Both the position numbers and the translations under genes were made by a program. Shown piece after piece: positions 51,858-60,767 of a stretch of DNA of 64,000 nt. The number at the start of each line of letters is the position of its first letter. Within the stretch, counting starts at the first letter, position 1. The DNA comes from an uncultured Lachnospiraceae bacterium. GTDB lineage: Bacteria; Bacillota; Clostridia; Lachnospirales; Lachnospiraceae. The DNA lies in assembly GCA_905199445.1 (NCBI GenBank), contig CAJKGK010000017.1:7572-71571 (forward strand), given 5' to 3'. The notes beneath the pieces were generated by a model. The model was given only the letters and a program-made list of their open reading frames with translations. It did not search any database and had not been told where the DNA came from.

Positions 51858-53030
51858 ATGGGCTTATTTGATTTTTTCAGAGGGTGGAAAAAAAACAAAA
51901 CTGTGGAGCAGGATAGCCATGAAACTTCGGAGCCGGAAGCGGCTGAAGATCATAAAAATCAGGAATATACGGCAGCAGAGGAAAGGAATATTGTGGCAGA
52001 CAAGCCTGAGATGGCTGAGGCAAAAGATGATTCTGGGATAGCGTGGAGTGAAAATTTTTCGGATTTGCTGTCTGAAAAAGTATCTCCGGTGATGGCTGAT
52101 CAGCTGACAGATTTTCAGGTATCCGGGGCAACTCAGGAAGCTGCGGCCAAAACGCCGCAGACATGCAGTGATTTGGGGGCCTCCTGGGAGCTTTATGATT
52201 CAGTGGAAACTTATACGATGGAACGATTGGAACATGTGATGTCATTGCTGAACAAAGACACAGCCAGACCGGCCATCCATATTAAAGTCAGTGATAAAGA
52301 GCCAAAACTGGCGGACAGTAAGTTTGGCGGTGTGCCTTATCTGCCTAAAAACGGTTCGGTTCCTGTGGATGATCAGGGACATCAGCTGAGACTGCTGGCA
52401 CAGATTCATTCAAAAGATCTTCCGGCAAATGATTTTTGGCCGATTCAGGGGCTTCTTCAGTTTTGGGTTCTGGATAATGAGAATACAGGGGCAGATTTTA
52501 AAAATCTTACTTCATGCCGGGAAAGTCGTGTGATTCACTATGCGGCAGTGGATGAGGCCGTCACCGAGGCAGATGTCCTTAAAAAGTATCATCCCTATTG
52601 TGGTGAAGATGCCTGGTTTCCTGTCAGAGGAACCTTCAGTCTGGAATTTAATGCAGTCAGCGAGGGCATGAGCACCTGTGATTATCGGTTTGATCCTTTA
52701 TTTGCCAGTTATTGGAATAAAGCGTATCCGGACAGCCCTGTTGACAGCTATTTTGATCTGCCTTCGGATATTGCAGAGCGTATGTTTGATGAGATATCCG
52801 GTTTTGGACATAAATTGGGCGGTTACCCGGCGTTTACTCAGGAAGACCCGAGAGACGGTCAGCCGCCGTATAAGGATTATGAGTTTCTCTTACTGCAGAT
52901 CGACAGTCAGGGAACTGCAAAACAGGAAATTATGTGGGGAGATTCCGGTGTATGCACCTTTTTTATCACCTATAATGACCTTAAAGCCGGAAAGTTTGAT
53001 AAAGTTTTATATACATGGGATTGCTATTAA
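51858..53030 (+). CDS. YwqG-like protein (DUF1963)
   Basis: 390 aa. Residues 1 to about 115 are acidic, low in hydrophobics and probably disordered. From about 125 the DUF1963 fold appears: K-F-G-G-V-P-Y-L-P, L-R-L-L-A-Q-I-H, G-L-L-Q-F-W-V, H-K-L-G-G-Y-P-A-F-T-Q and W-G-D-S-G-V-C-T-F-F-I. The family's role is unknown. No signal or TM segment. AGAAAGGA precedes the ATG. Confidence 0.88.
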   Translation: MGLFDFFRGWKKNKTVEQDSHETSEPEAAEDHKNQEYTAAEERNIVADKPEMAEAKDDSGIAWSENFSDLLSEKVSPVMADQLTDFQVSGATQEAAAKTPQTCSDLGASWELYDSVETYTMERLEHVMSLLNKDTARPAIHIKVSDKEPKLADSKFGGVPYLPKNGSVPVDDQGHQLRLLAQIHSKDLPANDFWPIQGLLQFWVLDNENTGADFKNLTSCRESRVIHYAAVDEAVTEADVLKKYHPYCGEDAWFPVRGTFSLEFNAVSEGMSTCDYRFDPLFASYWNKAYPDSPVDSYFDLPSDIAERMFDEISGFGHKLGGYPAFTQEDPRDGQPPYKDYEFLLLQIDSQGTAKQEIMWGDSGVCTFFITYNDLKAGKFDKVLYTWDCY

Positions 53031-53041
53031 AAGCTGGTATG

Positions 53042-53092
53042 AACAGCCGGCGGCGGCCAACCTGAAGGGGAGGCGGCCGCCGGCTGTTTTGT
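53042..53092 (+). terminator. GC-rich terminator
   Basis: AACAGCCGGCGGC (53042-53054) pairs with GCCGCCGGCTGTT (53076-53088), followed by TTTTG. Confidence 0.85.
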
Positions 53093-53232
53093 ATTTAATA
53101 TAGAGGAAAAAAATTTTTTGAATCCAAAACCTGGGGAGATCCCCTTCGGGTGTTTGTCGTGAATAATGTTCGTTTTTTTGTAGATAATATAAATAATCTG
53201 CTGAAACGGCTGAACAATTTTTCAGAAATTAG

Positions 53233-53261
53233 TTGACAGCCAAATGGAAAATGGTTATACT
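53233..53261 (+). promoter_or_regulatory. Promoter of the riboswitch-ATPase transcript
   Basis: TTGACA (53233-53238), 17 bp, TATACT (53256-53261); a near-consensus sigma-A site. The start would be near 53268, about 280 nt before the coding region. Confidence 0.8.
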
Positions 53262-53290
53262 AACACTAATTTCACAGAGCGGATATTTAT

Positions 53291-53478
53291 AGGTGCTCCA
53301 TTAAAGGGGAGTAGTTTTAATACATCATCAACATCCTGGATGCATTATGGCATGATGCCGTAGGTGCACCTGGTGGTGTATGCCGGATTCGGTTACCAGA
53401 CTTTTAATGCATCTGTATAGAAGACAAGCCGTTTGAGCGTTTGTCTTTTTGCAGATGCATTGAAAGTCTTTTTATTTT
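53291..53478 (+). promoter_or_regulatory. yybP-ykoY (Mn2+) riboswitch with terminator switch
   Basis: The aptamer shows the class hallmark AAAGGGGAGTAG (53304-53314 region), a second strand with AACATCCTGG and GGCATGATGCC, and a 3' strand ending ACCAGACTTTTAATG. CATTAAAG in the 5' strand pairs with CTTTTAATG to form P1. That 3' strand (53399-53415) is also the 5' arm of a 17-bp hairpin with 53452-53468, followed by TTTTTATTTT. P1 formation on Mn2+ binding would therefore block the terminator, giving an ON switch. An inner hairpin, AAGACAAGC/GCGTTTGTCTT, also has a T run. Known members control Mn exporters and P-type ATPases. Confidence 0.88.
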
Positions 53479-53548
53479 GCTCTGAAAAGAAATTCATACA
53501 TTGGACCAATATGGGCAGCTGCCGTGTGGCAGCGGAAAGGAGAATCAT

Positions 53549-56155
53549 TTGAAAGACTGGTATCAAAAAACTGAAGGTGAGATTCTCTCTCAACTTCAGA
53601 CAACACGGGAAGGACTGGACAGCCAGCAGGCCGAACATCTTCTTCAAACCCACGGTGAAAATATTTTGCAGGAAGGAAAAAAGGAAAGTATATTCGAAGT
53701 ATTTATTAAACAGTTCTGCGATCTGCTTGTGATTATTTTGATTGCGGCAGCTGTGATTTCCATGTTTTCCGGAAATGTGGAAAGTACTATTGTTATTGTG
53801 GCCGTTATTGTTTTAAATGCCATTTTGGGCACAGTTCAGCATGAAAAGGCTCAGAAGTCTCTGGAAAGTTTAAAGTCTTTGTCGTCCCCCAGCGCAAAGG
53901 TTATCCGGGACGGAACAAAAATCGAGGTTGATTCCAAAGTCGTTGTTCCAGGGGATATTTTACTGCTTGAAGCTGGAGATATGGTTGTAGCCGACGGAAG
54001 AATTTTAAATAATTATTCACTCCAGGTGAATGAAAGTTCCCTGACCGGTGAATCGACCAATGTAGATAAAACCCAGGGTGATCTGGAAGGGGAACTTCCC
54101 CTGGCAGATCGTACCAATATGGTATTTTCCGGGAGCCTTGTTACCTATGGACGTGCCATGTGTGTGGTTACAGGCACAGGAATGAATACGGAAATCGGTA
54201 AGATTGCCGCGCTTATGAATGATACAAAGGAAAAGAAAACCCCTCTTCAGGTTAGTCTGGATCAGTTTTCCAGCCGTCTGGCCATTGTGATCATGATTAT
54301 TTCAGCCATTGTATTTGGACTGAGTTTGTATCGCCATATGCCGGTTTTAGATTCTCTCATGTTTGCTGTAGCTTTGGCTGTGGCTGCAATTCCTGAAGCT
54401 TTAAGTTCTATTGTTACGATTGTACAGGCTATGGGGACACAGAAGATGGCCCGTGAAAATGCGATTATCAAAGAGCTTAAGGCCGTGGAAAGTCTTGGCT
54501 GTGTTTCCGTCATCTGCTCTGATAAAACCGGTACTCTGACTCAGAATAAAATGACTGTTCAGGAAATTTATATTGATGGTCAGGTGTTTAAGCCAGAGCA
54601 GCTGGACATTAAAAATCAGCTGCATCGTTATCTGATGTATAATGCCATTCTTACCAATGATTCTGCCATTGTCGATGGTAAGGGGATCGGCGATCCCACA
54701 GAATTTGCGCTGCTTGAAATGGTGAGAAAAACCGGTATCAATGATGATGTGATCCGGGATATGATGAAGCGTGAGGATGAAATTCCTTTTGATTCAGACA
54801 GAAAACTCATGAGTACAAAATACAGCCTTCACCAGGTGCCAACCATGTTGACCAAAGGTGCTGTAGATGTATTGTTACAGCGGACAACCCATATTCGCAC
54901 ATCTGAAGGCGTACGTGTATTGACCGAGGATGACCGTAAGATCATCGAGGCACAAAACACCTGTTTTTCTGAAAATGGCCTTCGTGTGCTGGCTTTTGCC
55001 TACAGGGAAATCGATCAGCTTCATGCGCTGTCTCTGGACAGTGAGCAGGGATTTATCTTCCTGGGGCTTGTAGCTATGGTGGACCCTCCAAGAGAGGAAT
55101 CCAAGCTGGCAGTGGCTGATGCAAAGAGAGCCGGAATCCGTCCGGTAATGATTACCGGTGACCATAAGGTGACCGCCACTGCGATTGCAAAACAGATCGG
55201 GATTTTTGAGGACGGGGATATGGCTGTGACCGGCAGCGAACTGGATGCGATGAGTGATCAGCAGCTGGATGAGAATATTGCTAAAATTTCTGTCTATGCC
55301 CGTGTTTCACCGGAAAATAAAATCCGGATTGTGGGCGCATGGCAGCGCCGCGGTAATATTGTGGCTATGACCGGAGACGGCGTCAATGATGCGCCTGCGC
55401 TGAAGGCCGCAGATATTGGTGTGGCCATGGGTATTACAGGTACAGAAGTATCAAAGGATGCAGCATCTATGATTCTTGCAGATGATAACTTTGCTACAAT
55501 TATTAAAGCTGTAGCCAATGGACGTAATGTTTATAAAAATATAAAAAATGCCATTCAGTTTTTACTTTCCGGTAATATGGCCGCGATCCTGGCCGTATTG
55601 TATACATCGCTGGCAGGGCTGCCTGTTCCCTTTGAGCCGGTTCATTTGCTGTTTATTAACCTGCTTACAGACTCTCTTCCGGCGATTGCCATTGGCATGG
55701 AACCGGCAGGTCGTGATTTACTGTCGATGAAGCCCAGAAATCCTAAGGAAGGTATTCTGACAAAGGATTTTATGCTGAAATTACTTTTACAGGGCGGATT
55801 AATTGCTATATGTACAATGACAGCCTTTTATCTGGGATTGAATCAGGGCGGAGCGGCTGTGGCCAGTACGATGGCTTTTGCTACATTGACGCTGGCCAGA
55901 CTGTTCCACGGATTTAACTGCCGCAGCAGTCATTCAATTTTTAAAATCGGATTTTCAGGAAACTGGTACAGTCTGGGCGCCTTTGGGGCCGGTGTACTGC
56001 TTTTGGGAATTGTAGTTTTTGTTCCGTTTATGGAATCTCTGTTTTCCGTATCTCCGCTGAGCGGTATGCAGATCGGCGTGATTTGCGGACTGGCATTGAT
56101 TCCTACGGTGATTATTCAGCTTTTCAAGGTGATCAGAGATTTAAAAGAAAAATAA
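53549..56155 (+). CDS. P-type cation ATPase (Ca2+/Mn2+-type, SERCA/PMR1-like)
   Basis: 868 aa from TTG 53549 (GGAAAGGAG upstream). An in-frame TTG at 53501 has no ribosome site. The phosphorylation site D-K-T-G-T-L-T-Q-N-K-M-T puts the acceptor at Asp325. T-G-E-S is the actuator loop, G-D-G-V-N-D-A-P-A-L the hinge, M-I-T-G-D-H-K the N-domain. M4 has A-I-P-E-A-L rather than the P-E-G-L typical of SERCA. About ten TM helices. The yybP-ykoY leader points to Mn2+ export; Ca2+ is also possible. It should pump ions out of the cytoplasm. Confidence 0.94.
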   Translation: MKDWYQKTEGEILSQLQTTREGLDSQQAEHLLQTHGENILQEGKKESIFEVFIKQFCDLLVIILIAAAVISMFSGNVESTIVIVAVIVLNAILGTVQHEKAQKSLESLKSLSSPSAKVIRDGTKIEVDSKVVVPGDILLLEAGDMVVADGRILNNYSLQVNESSLTGESTNVDKTQGDLEGELPLADRTNMVFSGSLVTYGRAMCVVTGTGMNTEIGKIAALMNDTKEKKTPLQVSLDQFSSRLAIVIMIISAIVFGLSLYRHMPVLDSLMFAVALAVAAIPEALSSIVTIVQAMGTQKMARENAIIKELKAVESLGCVSVICSDKTGTLTQNKMTVQEIYIDGQVFKPEQLDIKNQLHRYLMYNAILTNDSAIVDGKGIGDPTEFALLEMVRKTGINDDVIRDMMKREDEIPFDSDRKLMSTKYSLHQVPTMLTKGAVDVLLQRTTHIRTSEGVRVLTEDDRKIIEAQNTCFSENGLRVLAFAYREIDQLHALSLDSEQGFIFLGLVAMVDPPREESKLAVADAKRAGIRPVMITGDHKVTATAIAKQIGIFEDGDMAVTGSELDAMSDQQLDENIAKISVYARVSPENKIRIVGAWQRRGNIVAMTGDGVNDAPALKAADIGVAMGITGTEVSKDAASMILADDNFATIIKAVANGRNVYKNIKNAIQFLLSGNMAAILAVLYTSLAGLPVPFEPVHLLFINLLTDSLPAIAIGMEPAGRDLLSMKPRNPKEGILTKDFMLKLLLQGGLIAICTMTAFYLGLNQGGAAVASTMAFATLTLARLFHGFNCRSSHSIFKIGFSGNWYSLGAFGAGVLLLGIVVFVPFMESLFSVSPLSGMQIGVICGLALIPTVIIQLFKVIRDLKEK

Positions 56156-56208
56156 AATTAATAGAAAATCGATCTGTCCACACAGGTCAGCCATAAAAAC
56201 GGCAAAAC

Positions 56209-56265
56209 AAAAGGTGTGTTTTTCAGTGCTTAAGTTTATACACTGAAAACACACCTTTTAAATTT
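56209..56265. terminator. Bidirectional terminator between the ATPase and the alcohol dehydrogenase
   Basis: AAAAGGTGTGTTTTTCAGTG (56209-56228) pairs with CACTGAAAACACACCTTTT (56241-56259), one base bulged, with A and T tracts on both sides. Confidence 0.88.
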
Positions 56266-56320
56266 ACATCAGATTCTGATCCTTAATATCAGTTTCCGGT
56301 GTTGGGATACTATTTTTAAA

Positions 56321-57466
56321 TTACATCAGTTTTCTGAATAAAGCCTTCAGATCTTCAACATTTGTATCTTTTGGATTGCCTGGACAGCAGGCATCTGCAA
56401 ACGCAGATTCGGCCAGGAAGGTAAGATCTTCCTCCTTTAATGCCTCAAGCCTGGATGGAATACCTACATCCTGAGAAAGCTTTCTCACGGCGTCTATGGC
56501 TGCTTTTCTGTATTCGTCCTGAGACATGGCATCAACGCCTGCAACACCCATGGCTCTGGCAATTTCACGGTATTTTTCGCCAGTATATTCTGCGTTATAT
56601 TCCATGACAATTGGAAGCATCATCGCACAGGCAACACCATGAGGCGTATCATAAACCGCGCCCAGTGTATGCGCCATGGAATGGGCAATCCCAAGACCAA
56701 CGTTTGAAAAGCCCATTCCGGCAATATACTGGCCAAGCGCCATGCCTTCGCGGCCTTCGGCTGTGTTTTCAACGGCACCACGCAGTGAACGGCCAATAAT
56801 TTCAATGGCTTTTAAGTGGAACATATCGGTCATTTCCCAGGCTGCCTTGGTTGTATAACCTTCGATGGCATGGGTCAGGGCATCCATACCGGTGGCTGCT
56901 GTCAGACCTTTTGGCATGGATGCCATCATGTCAGGGTCTACGATAGCGACAATAGGCATATCATGAGGATCAACACATACGAATTTACGTTTTCGCTCAA
57001 CATCGGTGATCACATAGTTAATGGTAACTTCGGCAGCAGTTCCGGCTGTTGTGGGAACTGCGATAATGGGAATACAGGGCTTTTTTGTGGGTGCAACACC
57101 TTCAAGGCTGCGCACATCCTCAAACTCAGGGTTGGCAATAATAATACCGATGGCCTTGGCTGTATCCATGGAAGAACCGCCGCCGATGGCAATAATATAG
57201 TTTGCACCGGAAGCTTTAAAGGCTTCTACGCCGTGCTGTACATTTTCAATGGTTGGATTGGCCTTAATGTCAGAGTAAACCTCATAGGCCAGGTGATCCT
57301 GATCCAGGATATCGGTGACCTTTTTGGTGATCTGGAATTTAATCAGATCCGGGTCAGAGCAGACAAAAGCTTTTTTAAAGCCTGCGGATTTTGCCTCTGC
57401 AGCAATTTCTGCGATGGCACCTGAACCGTGATACGATGTCTGGTTTAACATTATTCTGTTTGCCAT
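56321..57466 (-). CDS. fucO: Iron-containing alcohol dehydrogenase (FucO/lactaldehyde reductase-like)
   Basis: 381 aa. The fold of group III alcohol dehydrogenases: N-terminal NAD domain with G-G-G-S-S-M-D-T-A-K-A and T-T-A-G-T-A-A-E-V-T, then the metal domain with D-A-L-T-H-A-I-E, H-S-M-A-H-T-L-G and T-P-H-G-V-A-C. The start M-A-N-R-I-M-L-N-Q-T and length match lactaldehyde:1,2-propanediol reductase. No other fucose genes lie nearby, so it may act on other aldehydes. TAGGAGG precedes the ATG. Confidence 0.9.
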   Translation of the reverse strand: MANRIMLNQTSYHGSGAIAEIAAEAKSAGFKKAFVCSDPDLIKFQITKKVTDILDQDHLAYEVYSDIKANPTIENVQHGVEAFKASGANYIIAIGGGSSMDTAKAIGIIIANPEFEDVRSLEGVAPTKKPCIPIIAVPTTAGTAAEVTINYVITDVERKRKFVCVDPHDMPIVAIVDPDMMASMPKGLTAATGMDALTHAIEGYTTKAAWEMTDMFHLKAIEIIGRSLRGAVENTAEGREGMALGQYIAGMGFSNVGLGIAHSMAHTLGAVYDTPHGVACAMMLPIVMEYNAEYTGEKYREIARAMGVAGVDAMSQDEYRKAAIDAVRKLSQDVGIPSRLEALKEEDLTFLAESAFADACCPGNPKDTNVEDLKALFRKLM

Positions 57467-57549
57467 AAAAATACCTCCTAAAATGAAAATTTAATATTCC
57501 TTACGTTATTATTTTAGCAAATCATGGGAGAAAATGAAAGATAAAAAGA

Positions 57550-57578
57550 TTGTAAACCCCGTCAAAATATGCTATTCT
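57550..57578 (+). promoter_or_regulatory. Promoter of superoxide reductase gene
   Basis: TTGTAA (57550-57555), 17 bp, TATTCT (57573-57578), about 30 bp before the ATG. Confidence 0.6.
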
Positions 57579-57609
57579 AAAACAAACAAGAGATAAAGGA
57601 GGATTTCTT

Positions 57610-57987
57610 ATGGAACAGAAGTTTTATATCTGTGAGCACTGTGGAAATATCATCGCTTTTGTTGAAAATAAAGGCGTACCGGTTATGTGCTGCGGAGAGA
57701 AGATGAAGGCGCTTGTGCCTGGCTCAGTAGAGGCGGCAGTTGAAAAACATATGCCTGTGATTACAGTAGAAGGACAAAAAGTGACCGTTACGGTAAGCAG
57801 CGTGACCCATCCGATGCTTCCTGAACACTACATTTCCTGGATTTCACTTCAGACAAAGCAGGGCAATCAGAGAAAAGTCCTGACACCGGGAAGCGCCCCT
57901 GTTGCCGAATTTATGTTATGTGACGGTGATCAGGTTGAGGCTGCGTATGCATATTGTAATCTGCATGGACTCTGGAAATCTGAATAA
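57610..57987 (+). CDS. Desulfoferrodoxin-type superoxide reductase
   Basis: 125 aa, two-domain type. The N-terminal desulforedoxin domain has C-E-H-C-G and C-C-G-E, a rubredoxin-like FeS4 site. The C-terminal active site has the histidines of E-K-H-M-P, T-H-P-M and P-E-H-Y, and C-N-L-H-G with the Cys and the last His. The enzyme reduces superoxide to H2O2 without making O2, suited to an anaerobe. AAAGGAGGA precedes the ATG. It has its own promoter and a strong terminator. Confidence 0.95.
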   Translation: MEQKFYICEHCGNIIAFVENKGVPVMCCGEKMKALVPGSVEAAVEKHMPVITVEGQKVTVTVSSVTHPMLPEHYISWISLQTKQGNQRKVLTPGSAPVAEFMLCDGDQVEAAYAYCNLHGLWKSE

Positions 57988-58009
57988 GTTGGAATAAAAG
58001 ATTATACCT

Positions 58010-58080
58010 GACAGAACCATGAATCAGCTGCAGTCGGTCTGCAGTATCTACACAGATTGATGGTTCTGTCTTATTTTTTT
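58010..58080 (+). terminator. Terminator after superoxide reductase gene
   Basis: GACAGAACCATGAATC (58010-58025) pairs with GATTGATGGTTCTGTC (58055-58070), one mismatch, enclosing a smaller hairpin around CTGCAG; a T run follows. Confidence 0.88.
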
Positions 58081-58100
58081 GACAGGAGGCAGGATTAAAG

Positions 58101-58970
58101 GTGAGAGAGTTTGTGATTTCCACGGAGAGCAATTCGGATTTATCCGCTGAAGACCTTCGGGAAAACGGTGTTGTCGTTATTCCTCATTATTATACAGTGG
58201 ATGATGTGATGTACGGCGAGGATAAGGAGATGTCCATCAAAGAATTTTATGATGCCATGCGTGCCCAGAAAAAGGCCGTCACCATGGCCAGCAATCCTGG
58301 AGTGATTTTGGATACATTCACAAAACTGGCTCAGGAGGGAAAGGATGTGCTTCATATCAGCTTCTCATCAGCTTTAAGCGGCGGCTACAGTAATGTTGTG
58401 ACTGGTGCCAGAGAAGTCATGGAGGAGCATCCGGAAATGTCCATCAGGGTTGTTGACACCCTTAATGTTTCTCTGGCCGAAGGTATTTTGATTCATGCCG
58501 CACTGCGCATGAAGTCCGAGGGTAAAAGTCTTGAGGAGACGGAAAATTACGTGCGCGCTCTTGTCCCTCATCTGTGTGTGCAGTTTACGGTGGATGACTT
58601 AAACCATCTCTACAGAGGCGGGCGGCTGTCTAAAACAACAGCTATGTTGGGAACCCTTGTAAATATTAAGCCTATACTTTATGTGAATGATGAAGGTAAG
58701 CTGGTGGCTCTGGATAAAACAAGAGGACGCAAAAAATCTCTGGGACTTCTTGTAAAAAATATGAAGGAACGGATTGGCAGCTTTGCAGATCGACAGGAGT
58801 TTGTGGGAATCGTTCACGGTGACTGCGAAGAAGATGCCCTTTATTTGGCCGGCCTGGTGAGAGAAGAATTGGGAATTGACAATATAAAGATTGAGCCGGT
58901 GGGTCCCAGTATTGGTGTCCATTCCGGCCCGGGAGCTATTGGTTTGATTTTTTTAGGCGATCAGCGTTAG
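58101..58970 (+). CDS. DegV family fatty-acid-binding protein
   Basis: 289 aa from a GTG start with GGAGG upstream. DegV/FakB-type proteins bind a fatty acid and present it to a kinase. S-N-S-D-L marks the first loop, M-A-S-N-P-G the fatty-acid pocket, and H-I-S-F-S-S-A-L-S-G-G-Y-S-N the second. L-Y-R-G-G-R-L-S and G-P-S-I-G-V-H-S-G-P-G-A-I-G complete the family. No FakA kinase gene is near. It precedes the oligopeptidase gene by 12 bp, so the two share a transcript. Confidence 0.93.
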   Translation: MREFVISTESNSDLSAEDLRENGVVVIPHYYTVDDVMYGEDKEMSIKEFYDAMRAQKKAVTMASNPGVILDTFTKLAQEGKDVLHISFSSALSGGYSNVVTGAREVMEEHPEMSIRVVDTLNVSLAEGILIHAALRMKSEGKSLEETENYVRALVPHLCVQFTVDDLNHLYRGGRLSKTTAMLGTLVNIKPILYVNDEGKLVALDKTRGRKKSLGLLVKNMKERIGSFADRQEFVGIVHGDCEEDALYLAGLVREELGIDNIKIEPVGPSIGVHSGPGAIGLIFLGDQR

Positions 58971-58982
58971 GAGGAAATTTTA

Positions 58983-60686
58983 ATGAAATTCAGTGAAATG
59001 CCTTATAAGAGAATTGATTTTGAAAAGAAAGAAGCGGAGTTTAAGAAGCTTTTGGAAGACTTTAAGGCCGCTAAAAGCGGTGAGGAGCAGTTTGAGATTC
59101 ACAAAGCTTACTATAAACTGAATGATGAGGTATCCACCAGTGCACAGCTGGCTTTCATCCGCAGTGATATTGACACAACGGATGCATTTTACAGTGCTGA
59201 AAAGGACTATTACGACGAGAAATTACCAGAGTATAACAAATATGTTGTGGCTTATAAAAAGCTGTTATATGCGTCTGAATACAGAGATTTTCTGGAGGAA
59301 AAGATTGGGCCGGTTGCCTTTAAAAATATTGAACTGAGTATTAAATCTTTCAGTGATGCTCTGGTTCCGCTGATTCAGGAAGAAAATGCGCTTGTGAATC
59401 AGTATGATCGTCTGATTGCCGGTGCTAAAATCGACTGGGAGGGTCAAACCCTGAATCTTTCTCTGCTTACACCTTATTTAACCCATGCTGACCGCCAGGT
59501 TCGTCGCCGGGCATGGAAAAAGTTTACCGGATTTTTTGAAAGTGCAGCAAAGGAGCTGGATACAATATATGATGCCCTTGTGAAAAACAGGACGGCTCAG
59601 GCCCAGACGCTTGGCTATAAAAATTTTGTTGAGCTGGGTTATTACCGAATGAACCGAAACTGCTATGACAAGGATATGGTGGAGAACTTCCGCCGTCAGA
59701 TTAAAACTTATTTTGTGCCGTTGGCTGAGAAGGTCCATGAAAGAAGAAGAGTCCGTCTGGGGGTGGACAAGCTGTCCTATGTGGATAACAGTGTGTATTT
59801 TGCCCAGGGAAATCCGGCACCTTTTGGCACACCGGAGGAAATTCTTCTGGCCGGACAGAAGATGTATGAGCAACTGTCGCCGGAAACAAAGGAATTTATG
59901 GATTTTATGATGGAAAACGAACTGTTTGACGTACTGGGACGGAAGACAAAAAGGGCCGGCGGTTACATGACCTATATTCCGGAATATCATTCACCCTTTG
60001 TTTTTGCCAATTTTAACGGAACAAGCGGGGATGTGGATGTGATTACTCATGAATGCGGCCATGCTTTCCAGGGCTACCTGTCTGGTTTTGATCCGATTCA
60101 GGAACATTCGGATATTACAATGGAAACTGCCGAGATCCATTCTATGTCCATGGAATTTTTTACAAATCCATGGATGGATATGTTTTTTGGTGACCGCAGT
60201 GAAGATTTCCTGAAAATGCAGCTGGAGGATGCGATTGCATTTATTCCTTATGGCTGTATGGTGGATGAATTCCAGCATATTGTATATGAAAATCCTCAGA
60301 TGACGCCAGATGAACGCCACCAGGTATGGCGCCGGCTGGAGAGGGTGTATAAACCACACCTGGATTATGAAGACAACACATTTATGGATCAGGGCCGTTT
60401 CTGGCAGAAGCAGCTTCACATATACGGAAGTCCGTTTTATTATATTGACTATGTTCTGGCACAGGTTTGTGCTTTACAGTTTAAAATACGCATGGATGAA
60501 GATTATAAAGAAGCATGGAACAATTACCTGAAACTGTGCAAACTGTCGGCCAGCGGTTTCTTTACAGATATGATTCGTCAGGTTGGACTGGATGTACCGT
60601 TTGAGGATGGCTGTGTAGAAAAAATTGTGAAGAAACTGGAAGAAAAGTTTACAGCAGAGTCACCGAAAACTTGCGGCAATGCTTAA
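58983..60686 (+). CDS. M3 family oligoendopeptidase (PepF-like)
   Basis: 567 aa. A cytoplasmic zinc peptidase that cuts short peptides. The zinc motif V-I-T-H-E-C-G-H-A-F-Q gives His356, Glu357 and His360; the third ligand is expected in M-E-T-A-E-I-H-S-M-S-M-E. The N-terminal half is helical and covers the active-site channel. TAGGAGGA lies before the ATG, 12 bp after degV. Confidence 0.95.
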   Translation: MKFSEMPYKRIDFEKKEAEFKKLLEDFKAAKSGEEQFEIHKAYYKLNDEVSTSAQLAFIRSDIDTTDAFYSAEKDYYDEKLPEYNKYVVAYKKLLYASEYRDFLEEKIGPVAFKNIELSIKSFSDALVPLIQEENALVNQYDRLIAGAKIDWEGQTLNLSLLTPYLTHADRQVRRRAWKKFTGFFESAAKELDTIYDALVKNRTAQAQTLGYKNFVELGYYRMNRNCYDKDMVENFRRQIKTYFVPLAEKVHERRRVRLGVDKLSYVDNSVYFAQGNPAPFGTPEEILLAGQKMYEQLSPETKEFMDFMMENELFDVLGRKTKRAGGYMTYIPEYHSPFVFANFNGTSGDVDVITHECGHAFQGYLSGFDPIQEHSDITMETAEIHSMSMEFFTNPWMDMFFGDRSEDFLKMQLEDAIAFIPYGCMVDEFQHIVYENPQMTPDERHQVWRRLERVYKPHLDYEDNTFMDQGRFWQKQLHIYGSPFYYIDYVLAQVCALQFKIRMDEDYKEAWNNYLKLCKLSASGFFTDMIRQVGLDVPFEDGCVEKIVKKLEEKFTAESPKTCGNA

Positions 60687-60767
60687 CAGGGCATCCATAC
60701 GGTGATCTGGCTTGAGGTCATCTGTGACAATTTTTTCTGAATTTACGGTCCTGGCCTGCGTCAGGTT

